Of a stretch of DNA of 64,000 nucleotides, positions 9,278-19,612 are shown piece after piece. Below the pieces are notes generated by a model that made no database searches, was not told where the DNA came from, and saw only the letters and a program-made list of their open reading frames with translations. This DNA comes from Rhodococcus sp. ARC_M5 (lineage in GTDB: Bacteria; Actinomycetota; Actinomycetes; Mycobacteriales; Mycobacteriaceae). Numbering within the stretch: position 1 is the first letter of the stretch; every line of letters starts with the position of its first letter. The stretch spans positions 248,001 to 312,000 of the forward strand of contig NZ_JALGQE010000001.1 in the NCBI RefSeq assembly GCF_022810405.1. The letters run 5' to 3'. The position numbers and the translations under genes were made by a program.

Positions 9278-9683
9278 GGTTGTTCACGCGTCCTTCGTCG
9301 AGGTTGTCGGGGCCGAATGCGTTCGGGAGCAACTCTGCCAGGCGAGCCGGTCCCGAGACGGTGTCGACGAGCAGATCCGGGCCGCCGAACTCGTACAGCA
9401 GCTGTCGGCATCGCCCGCACGGCATCAGGATTTCACGCCGGGAATCGCAACAGGAAAAGGCCACGAGTCTGCCGCCGCCGGTCGAGTGCAAGTTCGAGAC
9501 CAACCCGCACTCCGCACAGAGCCCCAAACCGTATGAGACATTTTCCACATTGCACCCGGTCACAATCCGATCGTCGTCCACCAGAGCTGCTGCGCCGACC
9601 GGAAAGTTCGAGTACGGGGCGTACGCACGGCCCATTGCCTCATGAGCATTGTCGCGCAACGTATTCCAGTCGATTTCGTTCAT
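9270..9683 (-). CDS. cdd: Cytidine deaminase
   Basis: Small homotetrameric-type cytidine deaminase of 137 residues; it hydrolyses cytidine or deoxycytidine to uridine or deoxyuridine in the cytosol. The catalytic zinc site is complete: CAEC provides the cysteine ligand and the proton-shuttling Glu, and PCGRCRQ provides the other two cysteines. The substrate-binding CNVENVSYGLGL lies just before. I use ATG 9683 (MNEIDW...), because the 18 extra residues from the upstream in-frame start at 9737 are not family-like. It is followed directly by deoA and is divergent from sdhC. Confidence 0.95.
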   Translation of the reverse strand: MNEIDWNTLRDNAHEAMGRAYAPYSNFPVGAAALVDDDRIVTGCNVENVSYGLGLCAECGLVSNLHSTGGGRLVAFSCCDSRREILMPCGRCRQLLYEFGGPDLLVDTVSGPARLAELLPNAFGPDNLDEGRVNNHA

Positions 9684-9746
9684 GGTTACCCATCCAAGCA
9701 CGGCGTCTGAATTGATGCAGAGATCCGACCGAAACAACGTCCATCA

Positions 9747-9765
9747 ATTGGGAAGGCAAACCTAA
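9747..9765. promoter_or_regulatory. Weak IdeR/DtxR-like box between cdd and sdhC
   Basis: The 12-mer AGGCAAACCTAA at 9754-9765 differs at one base from the right part of the mycobacterial iron-box consensus TTAGGTTAGGCTAACCTAA. Over 19 bases I count 14 matches. The site lies upstream of sdhCDAB, whose product contains three iron-sulphur clusters and haem, so iron control would make sense. It is a by-eye match only. Confidence 0.3.
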
Positions 9766-9823
9766 CACCGCATTTCGGCACCGTACGAACCTCGAGTCGA
9801 ATTAGTTCCGTGTTTCGAATGGG

Positions 9824-9851
9824 TTTACAGTTTCGAGTAAGCGGCTAGTAC
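9824..9851 (+). promoter_or_regulatory. Candidate sdhC promoter
   Basis: TTTACA at 9824-9829 and TAGTAC at 9846-9851 are separated by 16 bp and lie about 98 bp upstream of the sdhC start. A direct repeat GTTTCGA (9812-9818 and 9830-9836) brackets the -35-like hexamer and could be a regulator site. Confidence 0.35.
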
Positions 9852-9948
9852 AACCAGCACTAGGGCCGAATCGCGACAAATCGAGCCAGGCAAGACCGGC
9901 TACCGGGGCTCGATGCGTCCACCAACGACGTTGGAGGCATTGCACTCG

Positions 9949-10359
9949 ATGAGTAGCACGACGGAAGTCGCTCCGGTCAAGGAGCGCAAGCGGTCTCTGT
10001 ACCGCGGGGATCCGGGCATGTGGTCCTGGGTTCTGCACCGCATCACTGGCGTGTTGACGTTCTTCTTCTTGTTCGTCCACGTCCTCGACACGGCGATGGT
10101 TCGGGTCAACCCCGAGACGTACGACGCCATCATCGAAACCTACAAGACTCCGCTCGTCGGTCTGATGGAAATCGGTCTCGTCGCAGCAGTGCTGTACCAC
10201 GCGTTGAACGGCATCCGGGTGATGCTGATCGATTTCTGGTCCAAGGGACCGCAGTACCAGAAGCCGATGCTGTGGGCGATCGCAGTCGTCTGGCTCGTCG
10301 TCATGATCCCCGGCGCGGGACGAATCTTCTACAACATGTTCACGGCGGGTGGTCACTGA
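9949..10359 (+). CDS. sdhC: Succinate dehydrogenase, cytochrome b556 subunit
   Basis: Membrane anchor of succinate:quinone oxidoreductase (complex II), 136 residues with three transmembrane segments. The FFFLFVHVLDTAM and YHALNGIRVMLIDFW segments carry the conserved histidines expected as haem-b ligands and match mycobacterial SdhC closely. I chose ATG 9949 because GGAGG lies at 9933-9937; an upstream in-frame ATG at 9913 would put this SD inside the gene. Its TGA overlaps the sdhD start (TGATG). Together with sdhD it anchors the catalytic SdhAB dimer and binds menaquinone. Confidence 0.94.
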   Translation: MSSTTEVAPVKERKRSLYRGDPGMWSWVLHRITGVLTFFFLFVHVLDTAMVRVNPETYDAIIETYKTPLVGLMEIGLVAAVLYHALNGIRVMLIDFWSKGPQYQKPMLWAIAVVWLVVMIPGAGRIFYNMFTAGGH

Positions 10360-10811
10360 TGTCGACGCAGGGTCCCGAGGCGAAGGTCCTCGGCACGAAC
10401 TACGACCGTCCGGCCAGCCTGGCGAACCCGCGTTCGCCGCGACGCCAGAGCAAGGGCAACTTCGAGCTCTACGCGTGGCTGTTCATGCGATTCTCCGGCC
10501 TGGCACTCGTCGTGCTCGTCCTGGGACACATGTTCATCATGTTGATGCTCGACGACGGTGTGCACCGCATCAACTTCGCGTTCGTCGCCGGTCGCTGGGC
10601 CAGCCCGTTCTGGCAGTTCTGGGATCTGACGATGTTGTGGCTGGCTCAGCTGCACGGTGGTAACGGCCTCCGGACGATCATCGCGGACTACTCCCGCAAG
10701 GACTCGACGCGATTCTGGCTGACCACGCTGCTGGTGCTGTCGATGATCCTGATCATGGGTGTCGGCACCTACGTCATCTTCACGTTCGATCCCAACATCT
10801 CGGCGAGCTAA
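10359..10811 (+). CDS. sdhD: Succinate dehydrogenase, hydrophobic membrane anchor subunit
   Basis: Second membrane anchor of complex II, 150 residues. A hydrophilic N-terminus of about 35 residues precedes three membrane segments beginning LYAWLFMRFSGLALVVLVLG. HMFIML carries a likely haem-ligand histidine. LWLAQLHGGNGLR is the characteristic loop before the last helices. The start codon shares one base with the sdhC stop, so translation is coupled. The sdhA start follows after a 16-bp gap. Confidence 0.93.
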   Translation: MSTQGPEAKVLGTNYDRPASLANPRSPRRQSKGNFELYAWLFMRFSGLALVVLVLGHMFIMLMLDDGVHRINFAFVAGRWASPFWQFWDLTMLWLAQLHGGNGLRTIIADYSRKDSTRFWLTTLLVLSMILIMGVGTYVIFTFDPNISAS

Positions 10812-10827
10812 GGACACTGACGCTTAC

Positions 10828-12579
<1,752 letters not shown>

Positions 12580-12580
12580 C

Positions 12581-13363
12581 ATGAGCGCACCCACACTGGA
12601 CAAGAAGTCCAACGAGTCCGATCTCCCGCCCGTCCCCGAGGGCGCGGTGATGGTCAACCTCAAGATCGCGCGCTTCAATCCCGAGAGCGGAGACGGTCAG
12701 CGCTGGGACACCTTCCAGGTCCCCACCCTGGCCACGGACCGTCTGCTCAACCTCCTGCTGTACGTGAAGGGCTACCTGGACGGAACGCTCACGTTCCGTC
12801 GCTCGTGCGCACACGGTGTCTGCGGGAGTGACGCGATGCGTATCAACGGTGTCAACCGTCTCGCCTGCAAGGTGCTGATGCGCGACATGCTCCCCAAGGA
12901 CTCGTCGAAGACGCTGAACATCACCATCGAGCCCATCAAGGGTCTGCCGGTGGAGAAGGACCTCATCGTCGACATGGAGCCCTTCTTCGACGCGTTCCGC
13001 GCCGTGAAGCCGTTCCTGATGACGACGGGCAACGAGCCGACCCGCGAGCGGATCCAGTCCGCGGCGGACCGCGCCCGTTTCGACGACACCACCAAGTGCA
13101 TCCTGTGCGCGTGCTGCACCACCTCGTGCCCCGTGTTCTGGAGCGACGGCAGTTACTTCGGTCCGGCCGCCATCGTCAACGCACACCGGTTCATCTTCGA
13201 CAGCCGTGACGAGGGTGCAACCGAGCGTCTGGACATCCTCAACGATGTCGAGGGCGTGTGGCGTTGCCGCACCACCTTCAACTGCACCGACGCATGCCCT
13301 CGCGGCATCCAGGTCACCAAGGCGATTCAGGAAGTCAAGCGCGCGTTGCTCTTCGCCCGCTAG
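12581..13363 (+). CDS. sdhB: Succinate dehydrogenase iron-sulphur subunit
   Basis: Electron-transfer subunit of 260 residues carrying three clusters from SdhA flavin to quinone. The 2Fe-2S ligands are in CAHGVCGSDAM and the later C of NRLACKV. The 4Fe-4S motif is CILCACCTTSCP, and the 3Fe-4S/4Fe-4S region is CRTTFNCTDACPRGI. The last gene of the sdhCDAB operon, it is followed 14 bp later by a strong terminator. The length is in the normal range of the actinobacterial family. Confidence 0.97.
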   Translation: MSAPTLDKKSNESDLPPVPEGAVMVNLKIARFNPESGDGQRWDTFQVPTLATDRLLNLLLYVKGYLDGTLTFRRSCAHGVCGSDAMRINGVNRLACKVLMRDMLPKDSSKTLNITIEPIKGLPVEKDLIVDMEPFFDAFRAVKPFLMTTGNEPTRERIQSAADRARFDDTTKCILCACCTTSCPVFWSDGSYFGPAAIVNAHRFIFDSRDEGATERLDILNDVEGVWRCRTTFNCTDACPRGIQVTKAIQEVKRALLFAR

Positions 13364-13377
13364 TCACCGAATCCGAC

Positions 13378-13419
13378 GACGAAAGCGCCCCTTCGCACAC
13401 GCGAAGGGGCGCTTTCGTC
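13378..13419. terminator. Perfect 19-bp hairpin terminator after sdhB
   Basis: A perfect 19-bp stem (13378-13396 with 13401-13419) closes on a 4-nt loop ACAC and is followed by TGTCCGT. It lies between sdhB and the convergent acyl-CoA dehydrogenase, so it can stop transcription from both sides. Confidence 0.9.
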
Positions 13420-13425
13420 TGTCCG

Positions 13426-14631
13426 TCACACGAACGCGCCGAAGCCCGTCACTCCGCGGCCGACGATCAGGTTGTTGATCTGTGCGGTGCCCTCGTAGGA
13501 GTACAGGGCCTCGGCATCGGCGAAGAATCGGATGACGTCGTGTTCGATGAGAATTCCGTTGCCGCCCAGTATCTCTCGCGCCCAGCCGACGACCTCGCGC
13601 AGTCGCGTCGTACAGAACGTCTTGGCCAGCGCCGCGTGTTCGTCGTAGTGGACGCCGTTGTCCTGCAACTGAGCGACACGAATCGCCATGCCGAGCGAAG
13701 CGGTGATGTTCGCCGTCATGCGCGCGATCAGATCGGAGATCAGCTGGAACGACGCGATCGGAGATCCGAACTGTTCGCGTTCGCGCGCATACGCCACGGC
13801 TCGTTCGTACGCGCCCATCATCACGCCGACGGCCTGGAAGGCCACTCCTCCGCGGGTCAAACGAAGCACCTTCGCGGTGTCGGCGAACGAGTTGGCCTCG
13901 GCAAGCTTGTTGGCGACCGGGACTCGGCAGTTCTCCAGATGGATGTCCGCGTTCTCGACCGCGCGAAGCGAGTACTTGCCCTCGATCTTCTCGGCCCGGA
14001 ATCCCTCGAAACCCTGCTCGACGACAAAGCCCTTGACCTCGCCGTCGGCCTCGTCCTTGGCGAAGACGATGGTCAGATCAGCGAAGGTGGCGTTGCCGAT
14101 CCAGCGCTTGCTGCCGTTGAGGATCCAGTGATCTCCGTCGAGTCGAGCGGTGGTCTCGAGTCCGCCTGCGACGTCGGACCCACCGTGAGGTTCGGACAGT
14201 CCGAACGCGCCGATCTTCTCCATTCGGCGCATGGCAGGCAGCCACCGCTCGCGCTGCTCCTCCGAACCGAGTATCGAGATACTGCTCATCGCCAGCGAAC
14301 TGTGCACGCTGAACATCGTTCCCGTGGACGGATCGACCCGGGCGAACTCCATCTCGAGCCAGCCGGTGAGCAGCTTGCGGGAGGCCTTACGGTCCGAGAA
14401 TGCGTAGCCGAGACCGGCGATTTCGAGCTCAGCGATCTTCGGCAGCAGGTGCACCGGAGAGGCGGCCTTCTCCCAGAATTCGTTCGCCCGCGGCGCGACC
14501 TCGTCCTGCAGGAACCGACGGGTGCGCAGGACCGCCTCGGTCTCGGAGTCGTCGAGCATGCTCTGATACCCGTAGAAATCGGATTCGAGAAAGTCCGGCG
14601 ACAGTGGTCCGAGGGGCTCGTGCTCGCTCAT
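13426..14631 (-). CDS. Acyl-CoA dehydrogenase (glutaryl-CoA dehydrogenase-like subgroup)
   Basis: A 401-residue FAD acyl-CoA dehydrogenase with the three-domain family architecture. GAFGLSEPHGGSDV and WILNGSKRWIGNAT are the FAD/substrate signatures. The catalytic glutamate position is in YSYEGTAQINNLIVGR near the C-terminus, as in glutaryl-CoA dehydrogenases. EQGFEGFRAEKIEGKYSLRA also resembles that subgroup. Substrate is therefore a short acyl-CoA, possibly glutaryl-CoA; no lysine or glutarate pathway genes lie beside it to confirm this. It seems to be transcribed alone, ending next to the sdh terminator. Confidence 0.85.
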   Translation of the reverse strand: MSEHEPLGPLSPDFLESDFYGYQSMLDDSETEAVLRTRRFLQDEVAPRANEFWEKAASPVHLLPKIAELEIAGLGYAFSDRKASRKLLTGWLEMEFARVDPSTGTMFSVHSSLAMSSISILGSEEQRERWLPAMRRMEKIGAFGLSEPHGGSDVAGGLETTARLDGDHWILNGSKRWIGNATFADLTIVFAKDEADGEVKGFVVEQGFEGFRAEKIEGKYSLRAVENADIHLENCRVPVANKLAEANSFADTAKVLRLTRGGVAFQAVGVMMGAYERAVAYAREREQFGSPIASFQLISDLIARMTANITASLGMAIRVAQLQDNGVHYDEHAALAKTFCTTRLREVVGWAREILGGNGILIEHDVIRFFADAEALYSYEGTAQINNLIVGRGVTGFGAFV

Positions 14632-14726
14632 GTTCGGCTCCTTCGTCTGGTGCCTCCGTCGGGCACCGCTACCGATCTTCTACCCGCCGCGCCCGATTCT
14701 CACGCATGGACCGGGGCCCTGGCAGG

Positions 14727-15509
14727 TCAGCGGCGCAGTTCGTCGGAGAGGGTCGCCAGTTCGTCGCCGCCTGCCATTTCCTTGGTGAGGTCGTCGAGCG
14801 AGATGTCGTGATGCGCACAGTCCAACGTCTGACGTCCACGATCGAGCAGGACGAAGTGATCTCCGACCAGGTACGCGTGGTGAGGATTGTGGGTGATGAA
14901 CACGACGCCGAAGCCCTTCTCCCTGGCCGCCGAGATGTACCGGAGAACCATGCCGGACTGTTTGACGCCGAGAGCGGCGGTCGGCTCGTCGAGAATGAGC
15001 ACTCGGGCACCGAAGAAGATGGCCCGAGCGATGGCCACGCACTGACGTTGACCACCGGACAACGAGCCGATGGGGGCATCGACGTCCGGCAGATCGATAC
15101 CCATCTTGCGGAGTTCGTCGATGGTTCTCGCGCGCATGGCATGGGTGTCGAGGGTCTTGAGAACTCTGCCCTTGCGCAGCTCCTGGCCGAGAAAGAAGTT
15201 GCGCCACACCGGCATCAGGGAGACGACCGCGAGATCCTGGTAGACCGTGGAGATGCCCTGTTCCACCGCCTGCTTGGGCGAACCGAACGTTGTCGGGTTG
15301 CCATCGACGAGCAGTTCACCCTCCGACGGCCGATGCAGACCGGACATGATCTTGATCAGAGTGGACTTGCCTGCGCCGTTGTCACCGAGAACGCAGGTGA
15401 CCTCACCGGCACCGACGCGGAGGTCTATCCCGTGCAGCGCAATGATGTTGCCGTAGCTCTTACCCACGCCTTTCAGCTCGATGAGGGGCGTGTTCGCGGA
15501 GGACGTCAT
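14727..15509 (-). CDS. Sugar ABC transporter ATP-binding protein (CUT2/FrcA-like)
   Basis: ATPase of 260 residues that drives an ABC importer of the CUT2 (ribose/fructose) class. It has Walker A GDNGAGKST, the signature SLSGGQRQ, Walker B VLILDEPTA and the H-loop ITHN. Unlike RbsA, which fuses two ATPase domains, it has a single domain and therefore presumably acts as a homodimer. ATG 15509 is preferred because AAAAGG precedes it by 5 nt; a GTG at 15515 overlapping the permease TGA is also possible. It is the last gene of a binding protein-permease-ATPase operon. Confidence 0.9.
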   Translation of the reverse strand: MTSSANTPLIELKGVGKSYGNIIALHGIDLRVGAGEVTCVLGDNGAGKSTLIKIMSGLHRPSEGELLVDGNPTTFGSPKQAVEQGISTVYQDLAVVSLMPVWRNFFLGQELRKGRVLKTLDTHAMRARTIDELRKMGIDLPDVDAPIGSLSGGQRQCVAIARAIFFGARVLILDEPTAALGVKQSGMVLRYISAAREKGFGVVFITHNPHHAYLVGDHFVLLDRGRQTLDCAHHDISLDDLTKEMAGGDELATLSDELRR

Positions 15510-15511
15510 GG

Positions 15512-16570
15512 TCACCTTTTCGCCGCGTAGTTACGGAAGGAGCTGTTCGCGATCACTGCGAACAGCAGCATCGCGCCGAGGAAGAACTTGAACCAGTCCG
15601 GGTTCCAGCCCGCATAGACGATGCCCTGGTTGGTCATGCCGAAGATGAACGCTCCGATGAAAGCACCGACAGCCGTGCCGTATCCACCGGTGAGCAGGCA
15701 TCCACCGATGACGGCAGCGATGATGTAGAGGAATTCGTTGCCCACGCCTTGGCCGGACTGGACGGTGTCGAACGCGAACAGCAGGTGCATGCCGACGAAC
15801 CAGGCGCAGAAGCCGACGAACATGAACAAGCCGATCTTGACCCGGGTGACCGGGACACCGACGGCTCGCGCCGATTCCTGGTTGCCGCCGACTGCGAAGA
15901 TCCAGTTGCCGATTCGGGTCTTCATCAGCACCCAGGTCGCGGCGAGGGTGAACACGATCCACCACACGACGGTGATGCGGACCGAGACCCCCAGCAGCGA
16001 GAACGAGGACGAGAACACGGCCTTCGCCGAGTCGAATCCCTCCATGTCAGAGATGGACGGGGTGGCGACCTGGCCGGTGACGAGCTTGGTGACGGCGAGG
16101 TTGATGCCGGTGAGCATCAGGAACGACGCCAACGTGATCAGGAACGACGGAATCTTCGTCGTCATCACCAGGTATCCGTTGAGGAACCCGACCGCCAGTG
16201 CCAGCAGCAGCGCCAACGCAGAGCCCGCCCAGACGTTCAGGTGCAGGTTGTAGGCCAGCATGGAGGCCATGATCGAGGAGAACGTCACCGCAACCCCGGT
16301 GGAGAGGTCGAATTCTCCGCCGATCATCAACAGGGAGACACCGATCGCCATGATGCCGATGGTCGAGGATGCGTACAGCACGGTGGCCAGAGCCTCGGGC
16401 GATCGAAACGGCGGTGCCACGATGCAGAAGAAGACGAAGATGGCGACCGCGCCGAACAGGGCACCGACCTCCGGTCGAATCAGCAACCGCTGCAACGGTT
16501 TCTGCTTCTTGACCCGCTCGTCTGCAATCACGGTGTGTTCGGACAGAGCCGGATCGGCCTGTGTGGACAT
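15512..16570 (-). CDS. Sugar ABC transporter permease (CUT2 type)
   Basis: Integral membrane permease of 352 residues with about ten hydrophobic segments and a cytoplasmic N-terminus of about 40 residues. The GIMAIGVSLLMIGGEFDLSTG segment and the later FAVGGNQESARAVGVPVTRVK loop are hallmarks of RbsC/FrcC-type permeases, the latter contacting the ATPase. Start ATG 16570 follows AAGGAACATC; the frame is open further upstream without family-like residues. The substrate is a monosaccharide or cyclitol, not further resolved. Confidence 0.9.
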   Translation of the reverse strand: MSTQADPALSEHTVIADERVKKQKPLQRLLIRPEVGALFGAVAIFVFFCIVAPPFRSPEALATVLYASSTIGIMAIGVSLLMIGGEFDLSTGVAVTFSSIMASMLAYNLHLNVWAGSALALLLALAVGFLNGYLVMTTKIPSFLITLASFLMLTGINLAVTKLVTGQVATPSISDMEGFDSAKAVFSSSFSLLGVSVRITVVWWIVFTLAATWVLMKTRIGNWIFAVGGNQESARAVGVPVTRVKIGLFMFVGFCAWFVGMHLLFAFDTVQSGQGVGNEFLYIIAAVIGGCLLTGGYGTAVGAFIGAFIFGMTNQGIVYAGWNPDWFKFFLGAMLLFAVIANSSFRNYAAKR

Positions 16571-16599
16571 GATGTTCCTTCCGCGCCGAAGCGACGTAC

Positions 16600-17592
16600 T
16601 CAGCGCGTGCCGTTGCGGGCGTACTCGGCGACCGCGTCGATGTTGGTCGAATCGATGAACGCGGGCCCGGTCAGCACCGGGGTGCCGCCGCCGATCGTGT
16701 TGCCGTTGTTGAGATAGAGCCACAACGAGTCGATGGCCAGGTAACCCTGCAGGTAGGGCTGCTGATCGATGGCCCACGCCACATCACCGGACTCGATCGC
16801 ATCGACGAGTGCAGCGTTGGTGTCGAAGGTGACGATCGTGGCGTCGCTGCCCGCATTGTTCTTGGACTGCACCGCGGTCAGCGCGATCGGAGCGGCCAGC
16901 GCGATGACGTGGTCGATGGTCGGGTCCTGCTGCAGCTTGGCGGTGATGGTCGACTCGACGGACGGCATGTCCTTGCTGTTGACGTTGAGGATCTCGGTGG
17001 TACCTCCGAAGCCCTGGTTCACGCCTGCACAGCGCGCCTCGAGTGCCACGGCACCCTGCTCCTGGATGATGCACAGAGTCTTGCGTGCACCGTCCTCGGT
17101 GAGGCGAGCCCCGGCGGCCTGTCCGGCGATGGTCTCGTCCTGACCGAAGTACTGCTGGACTCCCATGTCCTTCCAGGAGTCGTAGCCGGAATTGAACGCG
17201 ACGACCGGGATGCCCGCGGCGGTCGCCGCCTCGACGGCGGGCGCCATCGCGTCGGGTTTGGCCAGAGTGACCGCGATTCCGTCGACTTTCGAGTCGATCG
17301 CACTCTGGACGAGGTTGGCCTGGTTGGGTGCTTCGGGATCTGCGGAGTAGCGCAGCTCGATGTTGTCCTTGGCCGCCGCGGCCTCGGCACCCTTGCGAAC
17401 CAGATCCCAGAAGGTGTCGCCGGGAACCTCGTGCGTGATCATCGCGATCGTCGCCGACGGCGTGTCGGCGACGCCCGCGTTGCTCCCGTCGTCGGACGAC
17501 CGAGGAGCACCACCGGTGCTCGAACAGGCAGCGAGAGTCAGTGCCGCGACCGCGCATACCGCGATCGGCCCGCGCCTTTGCCGAACCTTCAT
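16600..17592 (-). CDS. Sugar ABC transporter substrate-binding lipoprotein
   Basis: Exported lipoprotein of 330 residues. The signal peptide ends in the lipobox LAACSS (Cys at about residue 22), so the protein is anchored to the outer face of the membrane. The mature part is a type I periplasmic-binding fold (Peripla_BP_4 class), with TIAMITHEVPGDTFWDLVRKG at the first strand and FDTNAALVDAIESGDVAWAID near the hinge, as in ribose/fructose binders. It heads the importer operon, with the permease 29 bp downstream. The upstream region is shared with the divergent Asp-rich protein gene. Confidence 0.9.
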   Translation of the reverse strand: MKVRQRRGPIAVCAVAALTLAACSSTGGAPRSSDDGSNAGVADTPSATIAMITHEVPGDTFWDLVRKGAEAAAAKDNIELRYSADPEAPNQANLVQSAIDSKVDGIAVTLAKPDAMAPAVEAATAAGIPVVAFNSGYDSWKDMGVQQYFGQDETIAGQAAGARLTEDGARKTLCIIQEQGAVALEARCAGVNQGFGGTTEILNVNSKDMPSVESTITAKLQQDPTIDHVIALAAPIALTAVQSKNNAGSDATIVTFDTNAALVDAIESGDVAWAIDQQPYLQGYLAIDSLWLYLNNGNTIGGGTPVLTGPAFIDSTNIDAVAEYARNGTR

Positions 17593-17745
17593 TGCACTTC
17601 CCTTTCCAACAACCGGCTGTCGAACACCGACGAATCCGACCCGCCGACCTGATCACTGTAAGAAACGATGGGTACCTGTCACGCATCTTCGACGATTATT
17701 CGTCGGTCGAGGAAACCGTGTGCGCACCATCGGACCTCGGACGAC

Positions 17746-17761
17746 ATGAGAGAACTCTCAT
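17746..17761. promoter_or_regulatory. Palindrome ATGAGAGAACTCTCAT, candidate response-regulator operator
   Basis: A perfect inverted repeat, 7-bp arms with a 2-bp centre, ends 45 bp before the GTG of the first Asp-rich gene. The outer ATGAG-N6-CTCAT pattern of exactly the same length recurs upstream of the second Asp-rich gene at 20836-20851. A shared site at both flanks of a two-component system suggests binding by its response regulator. Confidence 0.55.
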
Positions 17762-17806
17762 CTCGGATTCACGTAGCCACAATCCATCGTCGTCAGACTC
17801 GGCTGT

Positions 17807-18118
17807 GTGCGAACCATCATCGTCTCGGCCCTGGGACTGCTCACGCTCGCCGTACTCGTCACGGCCTTGCTGACGACGCGATCGACGGGCGAGCAGACCC
17901 CGTTGCCCGCACCCATCGTCGCACCCGCCGCACCCACGCAATCCGCCCCGGGTACCCCGCAACCCGTTCCCCCGGCACCGGTACCGGGCGAACCCGCGCC
18001 GACCACCGCGCCACAGCCGGTGGCACCGGACGGATTCGTGCCCCCACCGCCGCTGCCTCCTGCCGACTGGGACGATGATTTCGACGACGACTGGGATGAC
18101 GATGACGACGACGACTGA
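17807..18118 (+). CDS. Small exported Pro-rich protein with Asp/Trp-rich tail
   Basis: A 103-residue protein with no family I recognise. Residues 1-24 form a signal peptide or membrane anchor, residues 25-85 are Pro/Ala-rich, and the last 18 residues are an acidic tail of the form ADWDDDFDDDWDDDDDDD. Export is expected, placing the acidic tail outside the membrane where it could bind cations. The start is GTG 17807; no SD is visible, and CAGACT a few bases upstream resembles a -10, so the mRNA may be leaderless. The kinase gene follows within 24 bp, so the three genes form an operon. A related Asp-rich protein lies on the other side of the two-component genes. Confidence 0.7.
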   Translation: MRTIIVSALGLLTLAVLVTALLTTRSTGEQTPLPAPIVAPAAPTQSAPGTPQPVPPAPVPGEPAPTTAPQPVAPDGFVPPPPLPPADWDDDFDDDWDDDDDDD

Positions 18119-18142
18119 CTCCGCTGCGAGACCGACCACGTG

Positions 18143-19612
18143 ATGCGGACGCGACTGCTCGCCCTACGCCCGACGAGCGCCCGAAGCCGCATCCTCTCGT
18201 GGGTCCTTCTGCTGGTGCTGGCATCTCTGGCAGCCGTCACCGTCACCACCTGGCTGCTCATGATCCGTGCGACCGACAATCGCATGCGCGAATCGCTGCG
18301 CACCGAGATCGCCGAGTTCACCACCCTCACCGACGCAGGCGTCGATCCGGGAACCGGTGCACCGTTCGACGACATCGACGACGTGCTCCGCGTGGTGATC
18401 ACCTACAACCTCGCCCGGCCCAACGAGAAATTCCTGGGCTACGTGGACGGTACGTTCGCCGTGCAGAGCAGGCAGCAGGCACCGGTGCGTCTCTCCGACG
18501 ACACCGGCTTCACCGCCGAGGTCGGCACCGTCACCGCGCCGGTGGAGGGTTCGTATTCGAGCGCAGCAGGTGAGGTGGTGTACCTCGCGGTACCGGTCTC
18601 CCTGGCGGGCGACCCGGTGACCGGGGTCGTGGTCGCCGCCTACTTCGCCGACCAGGAACGCGCCTCGGCGAACGAGACCGCGACTCTGATGCTCGTCGTC
18701 GGCGGCGTCACCTCGGTGCTGGCGGCAGTGGGGGCGTGGTTCGTCGCGGGCCGCATCATGTCGCCGATCAGACACATCACCGCCACCGCCAGAACGATCA
18801 CCGAGACCGACCTGTCCGGCCGAATCACCGACGCCAGAACGACGGGTCGAGGCGACGACATAGGAGCCCTGATCGACACGCTGAACTCGATGCTCGACCG
18901 GCTCGAGTCCGGCGCGGCGAGCCAACGTCGATTCCTCGACGACGCAGGCCACGAACTCCGCACTCCCATCACCATCGTCCGCGGTCATCTCGACGTGCTC
19001 GACCACGACGACCCCGTCGACGTTCGCGATACCGTCGCGCTCGTCGACGACGAACTCGATCGGATGAACCGACTCGTCGCCGACTTGTTGCTGCTCACCC
19101 GGGCCGACCAGACGAGCTTCGTCACGCCCGTGGACACCGATGTCGACGCGCTCACTCGAAGCGTGTTCGACAAGGTGACCACCCTCGCCGACCGGGAATG
19201 GGTGCTGGAGGCGAGCGCAACCGTCCACGCGCCGATCGACGCACAACGACTGACCCAAGCACTGCTGGCGTTGGCGGACAACGCCACTCACCACACGATG
19301 CCCGGCAGCCGCATCGGTATCGGTTCACAACTGTCCGACGGCGACATCCGGTTCTGGGTCACCGACTCGGGCCCGGGAATCGAGCGCGACGAGCAGGAAA
19401 GAATCTTCGAGCGCTTCGCCCGCGGTCGAAACGGAACCAGACGCACCGAGGGCGCGGGGCTCGGATTGTCCATCGTCACCGCCATCGCACAGGCACACCG
19501 AGGACGGGTGAGTGTCGGCAGCGCACCGGGGCACGGGGCCACGTTCACCATCACGATTCCACTGACCGATTCCCTACCTCCGCAGAAGGATCGACCATGG
19601 CCCGCATCCTGA
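18143..19612 (+). CDS. Two-component sensor histidine kinase
   Basis: Membrane kinase of 489 residues. TM1 is at about residues 16-40, an extracytoplasmic sensor domain of about 130 residues follows, TM2 is near 180-200, and then HAMP, HisKA with DAGHELRTPIT (phosphoacceptor H270), and HATPase with the N-box DNATHH, DSGPGIE and GAGLGLSIV. All catalytic boxes are intact. GTG 18140 immediately precedes ATG 18143; either could start. It overlaps the response regulator by 16 bp. The Asp-rich partners at both ends suggest that the stimulus is a cation or an envelope charge change, which is inference. Confidence 0.92.
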   Translation: MRTRLLALRPTSARSRILSWVLLLVLASLAAVTVTTWLLMIRATDNRMRESLRTEIAEFTTLTDAGVDPGTGAPFDDIDDVLRVVITYNLARPNEKFLGYVDGTFAVQSRQQAPVRLSDDTGFTAEVGTVTAPVEGSYSSAAGEVVYLAVPVSLAGDPVTGVVVAAYFADQERASANETATLMLVVGGVTSVLAAVGAWFVAGRIMSPIRHITATARTITETDLSGRITDARTTGRGDDIGALIDTLNSMLDRLESGAASQRRFLDDAGHELRTPITIVRGHLDVLDHDDPVDVRDTVALVDDELDRMNRLVADLLLLTRADQTSFVTPVDTDVDALTRSVFDKVTTLADREWVLEASATVHAPIDAQRLTQALLALADNATHHTMPGSRIGIGSQLSDGDIRFWVTDSGPGIERDEQERIFERFARGRNGTRRTEGAGLGLSIVTAIAQAHRGRVSVGSAPGHGATFTITIPLTDSLPPQKDRPWPAS

